From assembly GCA_023432025.1 (NCBI GenBank), contig JAEYVE010000254.1, positions 1 through 17,084 on the forward strand: DNA of 17,084 bases, read 5' to 3'. Below, in pieces: positions 1 through 7,273 of the stretch. Position numbers and translations under genes: made by a program. Numbering within the stretch: position 1 is the first letter of the stretch; every line of letters begins with the position of its first letter. The notes under the pieces are model-generated. The model did not search any database. It was not told the DNA's origin and was given only the letters and a program-made list of their open reading frames with translations. The DNA is from Pseudomonadota bacterium. Its GTDB lineage: Bacteria > Myxococcota_A > Polyangia > Polyangiales > Polyangiaceae.

Positions 1-49
1 CCCCGATGCGCCTTCGCTCACCGGGGTTTCGTTTCCGAGTCACTCGTAG

Positions 50-69
50 CGAGCGACCCTGATCGCTCG
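50..69 (-). terminator. stem-loop just downstream of the aldolase gene
   Basis: A 7-bp perfect stem (CGAGCGA with TCGCTCG) encloses a 6-base loop and lies 8 bases past the aldolase stop codon. There is no T-run after it on the minus strand, so it is at best a weak or Rho-assisted terminator, or a 3'-end stabiliser. Nothing else could be assigned to the first 77 bases. Confidence 0.3.
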
Positions 70-77
70 AACCTGGG

Positions 78-1148
78 TCACTCGAACTTGCCGAGCGCGC
101 CGAGATCCTCGAACGCCTGCACGAGACGGGTCGCCATGCCCTTCTCGCCAGCGTGGATCCACGAGCGGGGATCGATTTGCTTCTTGTTCGGCTTGTCCTC
201 GCCCTCGGGGTTACCGATCTGCGAGTGCAGGTAGCCGTCGTTCTTGTCCATGTACTGCTTGATGGGCGAGGTGAAGGCCCACTGCGTGTCCGTGTCGATG
301 TTCATCTTCACGACGCCGTAGGAGACCGCTTCGCGGATTTCTTCCTTGGTGGAGCCCGAGCCGCCGTGGAACACGAAGTCCACCGGCTTCTCGCCCGTCT
401 TGCGCTGCTTCTGGATCTCCTCCTGGGAGTTCTTCAGGATGACGGGCGTGAGCTTCACGTTGCCCGGCTTGTACACGCCGTGCGTGTTGCCGAACGAAGC
501 GGCCACGGTAAAGAGGCCGATCGGCTTGAGCGCGTCGTAGGCCGCGAGAACCTCGGACGGCTGCGTGTAGAGCTTCGAGTTGTCGATGCCGCTGTTGTCG
601 ACGCCGTCTTCCTCGCCGCCCGTCACGCCGAGCTCGATTTCGAGCTGCATGCCGATCTTGGCCATGCGCGTGAGGTACTTCTGGCAAATCTCGAGGTTCT
701 CGTGGAGCGGCTCCTCCGAGAGGTCGAGCATGTGCGAGCTGAAGAGCGGCTCGCCGTTCTTCTCGAAGTACTTCTCGCCCGCGTCCAGGAGCCCGTCGAT
801 CCAGGGAAGGAGCTTCTTGGCGGCGTGGTCCGTGTGCAGGATGACCGACACGCCGTATGCCTCGGCCAAGAGACGCACGTGGTGCGCGCCCGCGATGGCG
901 CCGGCGATGCTCGCCTGCTGCTGTCCGTTGTCGAGGAACTTGCCGGCGTAGAACTGCGCGCCGCCCTGCGAGAACTGAACGACGACGGGCGCCTTTGCCT
1001 GACGGGCAGCCTCGAGCGCAGCGTTGACGCTGTGCGAACCGATGACGTTGACGGCGGGGAGAGCGGCCTTTTCGCTCTTGAGGTAGTCCTGCAACTCACG
1101 CAGGGCCTTACCGGTGACGATTCCTGGCTTCAGCTTGAACTTCGACAT
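78..1148 (-). CDS. fbaA: class II fructose-bisphosphate aldolase
   Basis: This zinc-dependent cytosolic enzyme reversibly cleaves fructose 1,6-bisphosphate to dihydroxyacetone phosphate and glyceraldehyde 3-phosphate in glycolysis and gluconeogenesis. The product is 356 residues, close to the 359 of E. coli FbaA. Visible active-site features are HTDH at 105-108 (catalytic Asp107, zinc ligand His108), Glu172 in the EIELG strand, zinc ligands His223 (NTHGVYKPGN) and His261 (FHGGSGS), and the substrate-binding NIDTDTQWA stretch near 284. The frame is open 85 codons further upstream, but that stretch is Pro/Arg-rich and unlike the family. The ATG giving MSKFKLKPG matches the usual N-terminus, although no strong ribosome site precedes it. 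The gene appears to be transcribed alone, with its own leader and with hairpins on both sides. Confidence 0.97.
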   Translation of the reverse strand: MSKFKLKPGIVTGKALRELQDYLKSEKAALPAVNVIGSHSVNAALEAARQAKAPVVVQFSQGGAQFYAGKFLDNGQQQASIAGAIAGAHHVRLLAEAYGVSVILHTDHAAKKLLPWIDGLLDAGEKYFEKNGEPLFSSHMLDLSEEPLHENLEICQKYLTRMAKIGMQLEIELGVTGGEEDGVDNSGIDNSKLYTQPSEVLAAYDALKPIGLFTVAASFGNTHGVYKPGNVKLTPVILKNSQEEIQKQRKTGEKPVDFVFHGGSGSTKEEIREAVSYGVVKMNIDTDTQWAFTSPIKQYMDKNDGYLHSQIGNPEGEDKPNKKQIDPRSWIHAGEKGMATRLVQAFEDLGALGKFE

Positions 1149-1219
1149 GATGGCTCGCTGGGGTGGATAGTTCGGGGACCCCGTGTCCTGAAAGCCGTCC
1201 ACGGGGCGAATGAAGCAGC

Positions 1220-1260
1220 CCGCCGGCAAACCGAGGCATAGGGGTGGGGTTTGCGGGCGG
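1220..1260 (-). promoter_or_regulatory. long hairpin in the aldolase 5' leader
   Basis: Bases 1220-1232 pair with 1248-1260, giving 12 base pairs with one internal G-G mismatch and a 15-base loop. On the minus strand the structure lies 72-112 bases before the aldolase ATG and begins where the candidate promoter would start transcription. It could protect the 5' end of the mRNA or act as a leader control element. I do not recognise it as a known riboswitch class. Confidence 0.4.
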
Positions 1261-1267
1261 CACGCGT

Positions 1268-1295
1268 ACCATAGATTGGTCGCTCGCGAGGGCAA
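1268..1295 (-). promoter_or_regulatory. possible sigma-70-like promoter for the aldolase
   Basis: On the minus strand TTGCCC (1295-1290) and TATGGT (1273-1268) are separated by 16 bases. They match the -35 and -10 consensus only partly. Transcription would start near 1261 and leave a leader of about 113 bases. Confidence 0.3.
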
Positions 1296-1474
1296 ATCTG
1301 GAACGCGGGGCCTGCTTGCCGGTCGCGGAAGCGGACGAAGGTGCGGGGGTGGGCGCAGTGGCCCCGCGGACATCACGTCGAAACACGCCGCTTCGCCCGC
1401 CAAGACGACGCCTTCGACTCGCCAGAGTAGCGCGGCGCGTCACCTCGGGGCGCGAAATCGACGGCAAAGACGAC

Positions 1475-1509
1475 GAAAGGGGAGCGCGGCATGCCCGCAC
1501 TCCCCTTTC
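1475..1509 (-). terminator. strong hairpin ending the SIMPL gene
   Basis: GAAAGGGGAG and CTCCCCTTTC form the outer stem and GCGG and CCGC the inner stem, with one C-A mismatch between them and a 5-base loop (CATGC). The hairpin is 64 bases past the SIMPL stop codon. On the minus strand the last arm ends CCCCTTTC and is followed by a pyrimidine-rich stretch with several Ts. It probably insulates the aldolase promoter from upstream transcription. The outer arms are A/T-flanked in both directions, so it may work both ways. Confidence 0.55.
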
Positions 1510-1573
1510 CCCGAGAGCTCTCGTTCGAGCTCCGAAGCGACGCAGTCGCCGCAAGCGGCGCCTTCGCGGAATC

Positions 1574-2377
1574 TCACTCCGTCAACGAATAGACGATTTC
1601 CACCTGAGTGCTCACGGTCAGCTCCCCTCGCTCGACCGGCACCGATGCGTCCTGGGCGGGACTGCTCTCGGCTTTCATCATCATCGGCATGGGACCTGCG
1701 AAGCCGCGATTTTCATTGATGGACACGACGGGACCGAGCTTGACGCCGCTGAGCCGTGCGAGCTCTTCCGCGTTGGCGCGGGCCTGCTTGACCGCCTTTT
1801 CGCGCGCTTCGGCGAGCACCTTGGCGTCGTTTTCCAGCTCGAAGCGCAGACCGTACATGGAGTTCGCTCCCGCAGCCGTGGCAGCGCCGAGCACCGCCGA
1901 CGCGCGATCGAGATCGCGCAGCGTGACCTCGACGGTGTTGGTGGCTCGGTAGAAGCCCTTGGGAACCACAGGCGCAGGCGCTTCGGGCGTTTTTTCCGGC
2001 GTCCCCTTGCCGGGCGTCGTTTGGGGGCCGGGCCATGGCTCGGGCGGACGAATTTCTTGCTCGAAGAACACGCTGATTTGTTCGGTGCGCAGGTCCCGTT
2101 CGGCGACGCCCTGGGCCTTCAGAGCGGCGAGCACTGCCTGCATGCGTTGGGCAACCTGTTGGTTTGCCTCTTCCGAGGTCTGAGCTCGCACTTCAACACC
2201 CAGCGTGGCGCGCGCAATGTCCGGCGTGCCTCGCGACTGTCCTTGTCCGGAGACACGCAAGCCCTCCAGCCCGGAGCCGGCGGGGCTCACCTTGATGGTG
2301 TGGGGGGGACAGGAGCAGCCCCCCAGCGCGAGCGCCGCGAACAAACCCAAGAAAGCCGTTTTGATCGAAAGTCTCAT
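1574..2377 (-). CDS. SIMPL-domain (DUF541) lipoprotein
   Basis: The product is 267 residues. It opens with a lipoprotein-type signal (MRLSIK, hydrophobic core, LGGC with Cys21), then a SIMPL/DUF541 domain starting at RVSGQGQSRGTPDIARATLGV (residues 41-61) and ending near 263. Typical later elements are NTVEVTLRDLD (147-157) and the helix rich in Ala and Glu around 190-210. A proline/threonine-rich stretch, about residues 111-139, interrupts the domain. Family members are periplasmic or outer-membrane proteins; some are linked to oxidative stress, but no single activity is established. The start at 2377 is preferred because GAAAGG (2390-2385) lies 7 bases upstream; ATG 2383 is too close to that site. 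The dihydrouridine synthase gene ends 122 bases upstream on the same strand. Confidence 0.88.
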   Translation of the reverse strand: MRLSIKTAFLGLFAALALGGCSCPPHTIKVSPAGSGLEGLRVSGQGQSRGTPDIARATLGVEVRAQTSEEANQQVAQRMQAVLAALKAQGVAERDLRTEQISVFFEQEIRPPEPWPGPQTTPGKGTPEKTPEAPAPVVPKGFYRATNTVEVTLRDLDRASAVLGAATAAGANSMYGLRFELENDAKVLAEAREKAVKQARANAEELARLSGVKLGPVVSINENRGFAGPMPMMMKAESSPAQDASVPVERGELTVSTQVEIVYSLTE

Positions 2378-2499
2378 CGACATGCCTTTCATACGTGCGG
2401 AAGAGACGTTCGATCTCCCGCGACGTTCGCTCAGCGAATATCTCGGCCAGCGCGGGCCGTCCATGCGTCGGCGTCCAAAAGGAGGCGCGAAGCGTTTGC

Positions 2500-3651
2500 T
2501 CAGGGGCCGCAAGCGTCGATGAAGCGGCAAGGCGGCTCGGGGCCGCTGACGGCGGCCGCCTGGGTCGTCCCCGAGCGTTCGAGCGTCCCCCCTTCGGCGC
2601 ACAAATCGAGGCCTTCTCGGGGCAGGTGCGCCAGGTGCCGTTCGGCAACGGCCAAAATTCCCTCCGCTGTGAGCTCACGGAGCGCTGCCTTCTGGAACGC
2701 TCCCCCGTCCGGAATGGCGCGGCCCAAAAAGCGCACGACCTCCTTCAACTGAGGCACGACTCCGCCTTCGCCGAGGCCAGCACGACAACTGCGCTCGAAC
2801 GCCTCCAGGTGCCCGACCACGTCCGCGCCCGACGGCCAGAACGGCGCGCGACCCGAGCGAAGCGCCTCGAGCTGCACGAAAATCCAAGGATTGCGGATCG
2901 CGGGACGACCGATCATCACCGCGTGACAACCGGTTTCGCTCTGCATGCGCAATGCGTCCGCGGCGTACCAGACGTCGCCGTTGCCCACGACGGGGATTCC
3001 GAGCACGCGGCGCAAACGCTCGATGATACGCCAGTCGGCGACCCCCGAGTAAAAATCGCTCCGACGCCGCGGGTGCACCGAAATGAAGTCCGCGCCAGCG
3101 CCCTCGACCGCCTTGGCCACCTCCACCACGCGCGACGCGTCGTCGAAACCCGCGCGGATCTTCGCCGAAAGCGGCAAATGCGTACGAGCCCGCATCGCTC
3201 CGAGCACCCGCTCGAGGAGCGCGATGTCCTTCAAGAGCGCCGAGCCGACACCCTTGCGCACGGCGTTCGGCGCTGGGCAACCGAGGTTGATGTCGACGAT
3301 GTCGGCGCCGGCCCGTGTGACGAGCTCGGCGGCCTCCGCCATCTGTTCGATTTCGTTGCCCATCACCTGCACGCTAAGCGCGCCGCGCGGCGGCCGCACC
3401 ACGTGACGACGAACGAGCCGGCTCCCCAGCGGGGTCTTGGTGACGCGGACGAACTCCGTGCACACGACCCCCACACCGCCGGCGTCGGCCATCAGCGCCC
3501 GCAAGGTGGGGTGCGTCAAACCTTCCATGGGCGCGAGCAGCGTCCGCTCGGGCCACGGCCACTCACCTCGCGCCAAGGCTGCGCGCGCCGCCGCGGCCCC
3601 CACGTCGGGGCCCTTCACATCTGATTCGGTAAGCGCGCTCACGGCCGCCAT
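2500..3651 (-). CDS. tRNA-dihydrouridine synthase, DusC-like
   Basis: This FMN-dependent enzyme family reduces uridine to dihydrouridine in the D-loop of tRNA. The 383-residue product has the family blocks in order: LLAPMEGLTHPTLR (38-51), CTEFVRV (64-70), QVMGNE (95-100), NLGCPAPNAVRKGVGSALL (122-140) with catalytic Cys125, SAKIR (162-166) with the flavin-contact Lys, SVHPRRRSDFYSG (191-203), VVGNGDV (221-227) and VMIGRPAIRNPW (245-256). The APMEGL plus TEFVRV combination resembles E. coli DusC, so modification near position 16 of tRNA is a reasonable inference. The first 30 residues are Ala-rich and outside the family core. The ATG at 3651 has no clear ribosome site, so the true start could be a little downstream. 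The last ~35 residues are also non-conserved. Confidence 0.93.
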   Translation of the reverse strand: MAAVSALTESDVKGPDVGAAAARAALARGEWPWPERTLLAPMEGLTHPTLRALMADAGGVGVVCTEFVRVTKTPLGSRLVRRHVVRPPRGALSVQVMGNEIEQMAEAAELVTRAGADIVDINLGCPAPNAVRKGVGSALLKDIALLERVLGAMRARTHLPLSAKIRAGFDDASRVVEVAKAVEGAGADFISVHPRRRSDFYSGVADWRIIERLRRVLGIPVVGNGDVWYAADALRMQSETGCHAVMIGRPAIRNPWIFVQLEALRSGRAPFWPSGADVVGHLEAFERSCRAGLGEGGVVPQLKEVVRFLGRAIPDGGAFQKAALRELTAEGILAVAERHLAHLPREGLDLCAEGGTLERSGTTQAAAVSGPEPPCRFIDACGP

Positions 3652-3719
3652 CTAGCGCGCGGACCACGAGCTCTCCACGCCCGCGCGCGGCGGAGCCCAA
3701 TTCTGCGGCGCGCGCTCCC

Positions 3720-3739
3720 TTCAGCGCCCTTCAGCGCCC
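3720..3739. repeat. 10-base tandem duplication at a stop codon
   Basis: TTCAGCGCCC occurs twice head to tail, followed by a decayed third unit (TTCGCGCCC). The small lipoprotein gene ends inside the second copy, and the first copy carries another TGA on the same strand. It looks like a slippage duplication with no clear function. Confidence 0.6.
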
Positions 3740-3988
3740 TTCGCGCCCGGTCGGCCTACGAGCGCGGTCTTCCTCGTGCCGCGTGCCGGCTTGCTCGCTC
3801 GGCGTCTGATTCAAGCTGTCCATGAAGTTCTGCTGCCGGCCTTCGAGCTCGCCCGAGGCCTCCACCGTTTCCGGGGCCACCAAAGGCTCACGCGGCCCGG
3901 AACCGGACTTCGCCGGCGTACCAGCGCACGCTCCGAGCCCCGCGGCGAGCGCGATCCCCAGCCAGCACCTCGTCATCCGTGTCGCCAT
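3731..3988 (-). CDS. small predicted lipoprotein of unknown function
   Basis: The product is 85 residues. It has a basic N-terminus (MATRMTR), a hydrophobic segment (residues 9-20) and a lipobox ending LGAC with Cys21. The remaining ~64 residues are polar, rich in Glu, Arg, Gln and Ser, with no motif I recognise and probably disordered. The signal sequence argues that it is real despite its size. ATG 3976 (the fifth codon) is an alternative start and no strong ribosome site separates the two. It lies between the dihydrouridine synthase and the peroxiredoxin on the same strand, but the gaps of 79 and 158 bases do not force an operon. Confidence 0.65.
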   Translation of the reverse strand: MATRMTRCWLGIALAAGLGACAGTPAKSGSGPREPLVAPETVEASGELEGRQQNFMDSLNQTPSEQAGTRHEEDRARRPTGREGR

Positions 3989-4056
3989 GCGTCCAAGTTA
4001 CTCGGGGTGGAAGCTCCGTCGACCCCCCTGTTCGAGAATTCGCGAACAAAAGCCGA

Positions 4057-4082
4057 CCGCCCACCCCGGATAGGATGGGCGG
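4057..4082 (-). terminator. probable Rho-independent terminator of the peroxiredoxin gene
   Basis: CCGCCCA (4057-4063) pairs with TGGGCGG (4076-4082) around a 12-base loop. On the minus strand the stem is followed by TCGGCTTTTGTTCG, a modest T-tract. It lies 64 bases past the peroxiredoxin stop. A second, weaker inverted repeat (TGTTCG/CGAACA, 4029-4048) follows immediately. Confidence 0.45.
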
Positions 4083-4146
4083 CGGGCAGTGCCTCATCAC
4101 GAGCAGCTCGGGGCTCGACACCACGGGCGGCTCGCTCGGCGTCCAC

Positions 4147-4752
4147 TCAGAGCTTGGTGGAGTTTTCGGAAAGGTAGGCGGCGACGCCCTCGGGGTTCGC
4201 CTTCATGCCCTTGTCGCCCTTCTTCCAACCGGCGGGGCAAACCTCTCCGTGCTCCTCGGTGAACTGGAGCGCGTCGATCGTGCGCAACAGCTCATCCACG
4301 TTACGACCGAGCGGCAAGTCGTTGACGACCTGATGGCGCACCACGCCCGCCTTGTCGATGAGGAAGGTGCCGCGGAACGCCACGGTGCCGTCCGGAACCT
4401 CGACGTCGTACGCGCGCGCGATGGCGTGGTTCAAGTCGGCGACGAGCGTGTACTTGACCGGGCCGATGCCGCCCTTGTCGATAGGGGTGTTACGCCACGC
4501 GTTGTGAGTGAAGTGCGAGTCGACGGACACGCCAATCACCTCGACGCCACGCTTCTTGAACTCTTCGATGCGGTGGTCGAAGGCGATGAGCTCCGACGGG
4601 CAAACGAAGGTGAAGTCCAGCGGGTAAAAGAACACCGCCGCATACTTGCCTTTGGCGGCCTCCGAAAGCGTGTACTTGTCGACGATCTCGCCCGTTCCGA
4701 GAACCGCGCTGGCAGTGAAGTCGGGGGCCTTGCGGCCAACCAAAACGCCCAT
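4147..4752 (-). CDS. 2-Cys peroxiredoxin (AhpC/Prx1 type)
   Basis: This thiol peroxidase reduces hydrogen peroxide and organic hydroperoxides in the cytosol. The product is 201 residues. The active-site signature P44-x3-T48-x2-C51 sits in FFYPLDFTFVCPSEL, with peroxidatic Cys51 and Arg127 (VAFRGTF) completing the site. Resolving Cys172 is in GEVCPAGW, which marks a typical 2-Cys dimer. A GGIG motif at 94-97 resembles the GGLG loop of hyperoxidation-sensitive Prx1 proteins, although the C-terminal partner is YL rather than YF. The ATG at 4752 is chosen because the family begins close to MGVLVGRKAPDF; AAGGATAGG lies 7 bases upstream. No dedicated reductase gene (AhpF/AhpD) adjoins, so thioredoxin is the likely reductant. 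It is divergent from a universal stress protein. Confidence 0.95.
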   Translation of the reverse strand: MGVLVGRKAPDFTASAVLGTGEIVDKYTLSEAAKGKYAAVFFYPLDFTFVCPSELIAFDHRIEEFKKRGVEVIGVSVDSHFTHNAWRNTPIDKGGIGPVKYTLVADLNHAIARAYDVEVPDGTVAFRGTFLIDKAGVVRHQVVNDLPLGRNVDELLRTIDALQFTEEHGEVCPAGWKKGDKGMKANPEGVAAYLSENSTKL

Positions 4753-5043
4753 GTGTGTACCTATCCTTTTGGGTTGAGGTCCGGAGACTCGGTCTCGGTC
4801 CTCGGGTTGTCGTTTCGAGCGGCTCCGTGCGGGGCACACCTACCGCGCAGCTCCGTACGCCACGCCGCGCGCCCCCGGTCACCACTCGCTACCGGCGAAT
4901 ACTTCGAGATCGGTTTTTCCGCTACCCGAAACCTCGGGCGCCTGTCCCGGTCCGTCCCAAGGACGGTTCGGCAGCGTTCATGCGCGAAGCCAGAGTGCTC
5001 ACGCCGCGAAGAATTGCGGACGTTTTCCGCACGGCAGGGAGCC

Positions 5044-5055
5044 CTCGTCGACGAG
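5044..5055. promoter_or_regulatory. 12-base palindrome upstream of the stress-protein gene
   Basis: CTCGTCGACGAG is a perfect palindrome 41 bases before the TTG start and 14 bases before TAAAGT (5070-5075), a possible -10. It therefore lies about where a -35 box would be. It may be an operator, but a palindrome this short can occur by chance in GC-rich DNA. Confidence 0.25.
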
Positions 5056-5082
5056 GACCCGAACCGGCGTAAAGTAGGGAGC

Positions 5083-5088
5083 GGAGGG
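5083..5088 (+). promoter_or_regulatory. ribosome binding site that fixes a TTG start
   Basis: GGAGGG lies 8 bases before TTG 5097, ideal spacing. The reading frame has no suitable ATG near the start of the conserved domain, so this site decides the start. Confidence 0.75.
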
Positions 5089-5096
5089 TTCCCATC

Positions 5097-6041
5097 TTGT
5101 CGGAAGCAGCTTCGTCGTTTCAGCGAGCCGTGTGTGCCATCGACTTCTCGGAGCAGTCGCGCCAAGCGGTGAGCGCTGCGCTTCGTATGTGCACGGGGAC
5201 GATTCACGCGGTGCACGTCCTCGAAATGCCGCACTTCGTGCACCCACGCATGCTCGGTCTCTTGGGGAGCGAGGGCTCGCGTCCCCTGTCGGAAATCGCG
5301 AGCGAAACCGCTGAGCGAAGGCTCACCGAGTTCGTGGCGCAGTTCGAGCCGAGGGAACGCATCGTGCCCCGGGTTCTGGTGGGCACGCCAGCGGAGGCGG
5401 TGCTTCGCTTTGCCGAAGAGAACCACGCGGACGTCGTCTTCGTCGGCACGCAAGGCGACGCGCCGCTCGGCAAGCGCTTGCTCGGACGAACCGCGAACCA
5501 CGTGGTGCGCGGCGCGCATGGGGCCGTCGTGACGGTCCCGCCCCAGGGGCTGGCTCCGCTCGACCGCGTGCTGGTGGCCACCGATTTTTCGGAAGCCGCC
5601 GACGACGCGCTGGTGCTCTCCGCAGCCCTTTGTCGGGCGACGGGCGCCAAGCTCGACGTTTTGCACGTGGCGGCGTCGCCGCTCGTCGTTCCGGCCGATC
5701 TGGCGGTGACAGCGGACCCTTTGATGGGACCGGCGGCGCCCGTCGATCAGGCCATGACCTGGTTCGACTTGACCCAACGCGCGGCTCGCCAAGAAATGGA
5801 TCGCCTCGAAGACGTGGCGCGGCGACGCGGCATTCTGCTGGATCGCGTTCGCGTCGAGTTCGGCAACCCCGCGGCGCAGGTGCTTTCTGCGCTCGAGAAC
5901 GGCGCCTACCAACTGGTCGCCGTCGGCACCCACGGACGTCGCGGGATTGCACGATTGATGCTGGGGAGCGTGGCCGAAAGCATCACGCATCACGCGGACG
6001 TGCCCGTGCTCATCGTCCGCGGTCGCGAGCCCCAGGCCTGA
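5097..6041 (+). CDS. tandem universal stress protein (two UspA domains)
   Basis: The 314-residue product has two UspA-type nucleotide-binding domains, about residues 8-147 and 155-308. Each begins with a hydrophobic strand ending in D-F-S (VCAIDFSE, VLVATDFSE). The ATP-binding pattern G-x2-G-x9-G-S is complete in the second domain (GTHG 277-280, GS 290-291). In the first domain (GTQG 117-120) the last pair is GR (130-131), so the N-terminal site may bind nucleotide poorly. Such cytosolic proteins help cells survive stress or starvation through poorly defined mechanisms. Translation starts at TTG with a strong ribosome site. It is divergent from the peroxiredoxin, which suggests a shared stress context but does not prove co-regulation. 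Confidence 0.93.
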   Translation: MSEAASSFQRAVCAIDFSEQSRQAVSAALRMCTGTIHAVHVLEMPHFVHPRMLGLLGSEGSRPLSEIASETAERRLTEFVAQFEPRERIVPRVLVGTPAEAVLRFAEENHADVVFVGTQGDAPLGKRLLGRTANHVVRGAHGAVVTVPPQGLAPLDRVLVATDFSEAADDALVLSAALCRATGAKLDVLHVAASPLVVPADLAVTADPLMGPAAPVDQAMTWFDLTQRAARQEMDRLEDVARRRGILLDRVRVEFGNPAAQVLSALENGAYQLVAVGTHGRRGIARLMLGSVAESITHHADVPVLIVRGREPQA

Positions 6042-6069
6042 CTCGGACCGTCGGCCCAAGCCCGGAGGC

Positions 6070-7230
6070 GTGTGCTTCTCGGGCTTGCGCAGGCACGTCG
6101 CGAGTTCATACTCGCGAGCCTTGAACGAGCGTGCCGTCACTCGACGATACCAAGACCCGCTCGACGCGTTGTGGCTCGGTACGGCCGAGGCACTCGGACT
6201 CCGCGTCGACCGAGGTAGCGACGTCTACGCGTCCACGGACGGACGCGGCACCTTGTTCATCGGCCCCGCCGACGCCCTCGACGCAGACGACTGCCTCGCG
6301 CAGATGATCCTGCACGAGATTTGTCATTGGCTCGTGATGGGAGTCGACAGCTACCGCGTGGCGGATTGGGGTCTCGACAACGAGACGGACCGCGACGTCG
6401 CCCTCGAGCACGCTTGCTTGCGAGTGCAGGCGGCTCTTCTGAGCCCGCTCGGCCTTCGTCAGGTGCTCGGCCCCACGACGGACTACCGGGCGTTTTACGA
6501 CACGCTCGGCCCCGATCCGTTCGCGCTGCCCCCGGGCGCCCCGGATGACGGCAGCGTGGTGCGCGGACGGGTCGCCCTCACGCGCTCCCGACAAAAGCCG
6601 TGGGCCCCCCACCTGAAGGTCGCGCTGGAAGCAACCGCGAACATCGTGCATGCCGCGGCGCGCGTGTTGCCCGCGTCCACGGCATGCAGTCTCCCTTTGC
6701 TTCACGCGCACGCCGAGCCCCGCAGCGTGCCGCATCCGCTCGGCTTCGTCGCCGACCCGACGCCGGGGCGCAGCTGCGCGGACTGCGCTTGGTACCGGCA
6801 AACGAACGCGGGGACTGCGCGTTGTCGTCAGGCCGACGCCCGCGTGGATCCGCGCTGGCCGTCGTGTGACCGCTTCGAGAGCGCCGTCGACTGCCTCACC
6901 TGCGGAGCCTGCTGCCGAGAGGCGTACGACGTGGTCGTCGTGTCACGCCGCGATCCGGTGGTAAAGAAGCACCCTTCGCTCCTCGTGCTCCAGGCGGGGC
7001 ACGCAGAAATGGGTCGGGAGCGCGGACGCTGCGTGGCGCTCCAAGGCGGCAAGGCGCTCCGCGAGCTCACCCCCTCGAGTGACGGCCGCCCCGAGCCACC
7101 GCTCTACGCGCCGTCGGCCGTACCCTTCACCTGTGACATTTACTCCGACCGGCCCCGAACGTGTCGGGACTTCGAGCTGGGCGGCGCTCACTGTCTGACG
7201 GCCCGTCGCCGCGTGGGCCTCAGCCGCTAG
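6070..7230 (+). CDS. HExxH-containing protein fused to a YkgJ-type cysteine cluster
   Basis: The longest form has 386 residues. The N-terminal part carries HEICH (82-86) in a helix-like context with a downstream Glu113, which resembles a zinc metallopeptidase site. A four-cysteine group follows (C236, C239, C252, C266). The C-terminal part is a YkgJ/UPF0153-type metal-binding domain with CLTCGACC (275-282), Cys321, and FTCDIYSDRPRTCRDF (353-368) plus Cys375. No signal peptide is evident, so it is probably cytosolic. YkgJ domains are thought to chelate zinc or iron, but their function is unknown. The start is uncertain: GTG 6070 has GGAGG only one base upstream, and TTG 6121 (369 residues) is plausible. 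It begins 28 bases after the stress-protein gene and may be co-transcribed with it. Confidence 0.8.
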   Translation: MCFSGLRRHVASSYSRALNERAVTRRYQDPLDALWLGTAEALGLRVDRGSDVYASTDGRGTLFIGPADALDADDCLAQMILHEICHWLVMGVDSYRVADWGLDNETDRDVALEHACLRVQAALLSPLGLRQVLGPTTDYRAFYDTLGPDPFALPPGAPDDGSVVRGRVALTRSRQKPWAPHLKVALEATANIVHAAARVLPASTACSLPLLHAHAEPRSVPHPLGFVADPTPGRSCADCAWYRQTNAGTARCRQADARVDPRWPSCDRFESAVDCLTCGACCREAYDVVVVSRRDPVVKKHPSLLVLQAGHAEMGRERGRCVALQGGKALRELTPSSDGRPEPPLYAPSAVPFTCDIYSDRPRTCRDFELGGAHCLTARRRVGLSR

Positions 7231-7246
7231 CTTGGGTCCACGCTCG

Positions 7247-7264
7247 CGCGGAGGCGGCCTCGCG
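7247..7264. terminator. weak hairpin between convergent genes
   Basis: CGCG and AGG pair with CCT and CGCG around a 3-base loop with a single bulged G, within the 43-base gap between two converging genes. There is no T-tract, so function as a terminator is uncertain. Confidence 0.2.
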
Positions 7265-7273
7265 GGGCCCGAC

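Larger units (their letters stand above)
1149..1573. other. 425-base intergenic region upstream of the aldolase
   Basis: I see no convincing gene here. The region holds, in minus-strand order, the hairpin that probably ends the SIMPL gene (1475-1509), a stretch with nothing I recognise, a possible promoter (1268-1295), a long hairpin at the predicted start of the aldolase mRNA (1220-1260) and a short quasi-palindrome, CGGGGACCCCG, at 1173-1183 in the leader. Confidence 0.7.
4753..5096. other. 344-base divergent intergenic region between peroxiredoxin and universal stress protein
   Basis: The region must hold promoters for both divergent genes. I could not identify a convincing -35/-10 pair for the peroxiredoxin. 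Toward the stress protein there is a 12-base palindrome (5044-5055) and a possible -10 (TAAAGT, 5070-5075) before the strong ribosome site. I see no credible gene here. Confidence 0.6.

Noticed and set aside
153..1241. Long open frame on the plus strand opposite the aldolase
   Set aside because: It is a mirror of aldolase codon bias in GC-rich DNA; the product is low-complexity Val/Leu/Arg/Asp with no recognisable motif.
1149..1403. N-terminal extension of the aldolase
   Set aside because: The added 85 residues are Pro/Arg-rich and absent from the family, and the ATG at 1148 gives the standard length.
3720..3739. Tandem repeat as a CRISPR or regulatory array
   Set aside because: Only two full 10-base copies with no spacers; simple slippage explains it.
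4761..6140. 459-codon minus-strand frame across the stress protein gene
   Set aside because: It runs antisense to a clear two-domain Usp protein and through the intergenic region, with His/Arg-rich composition and no motif.
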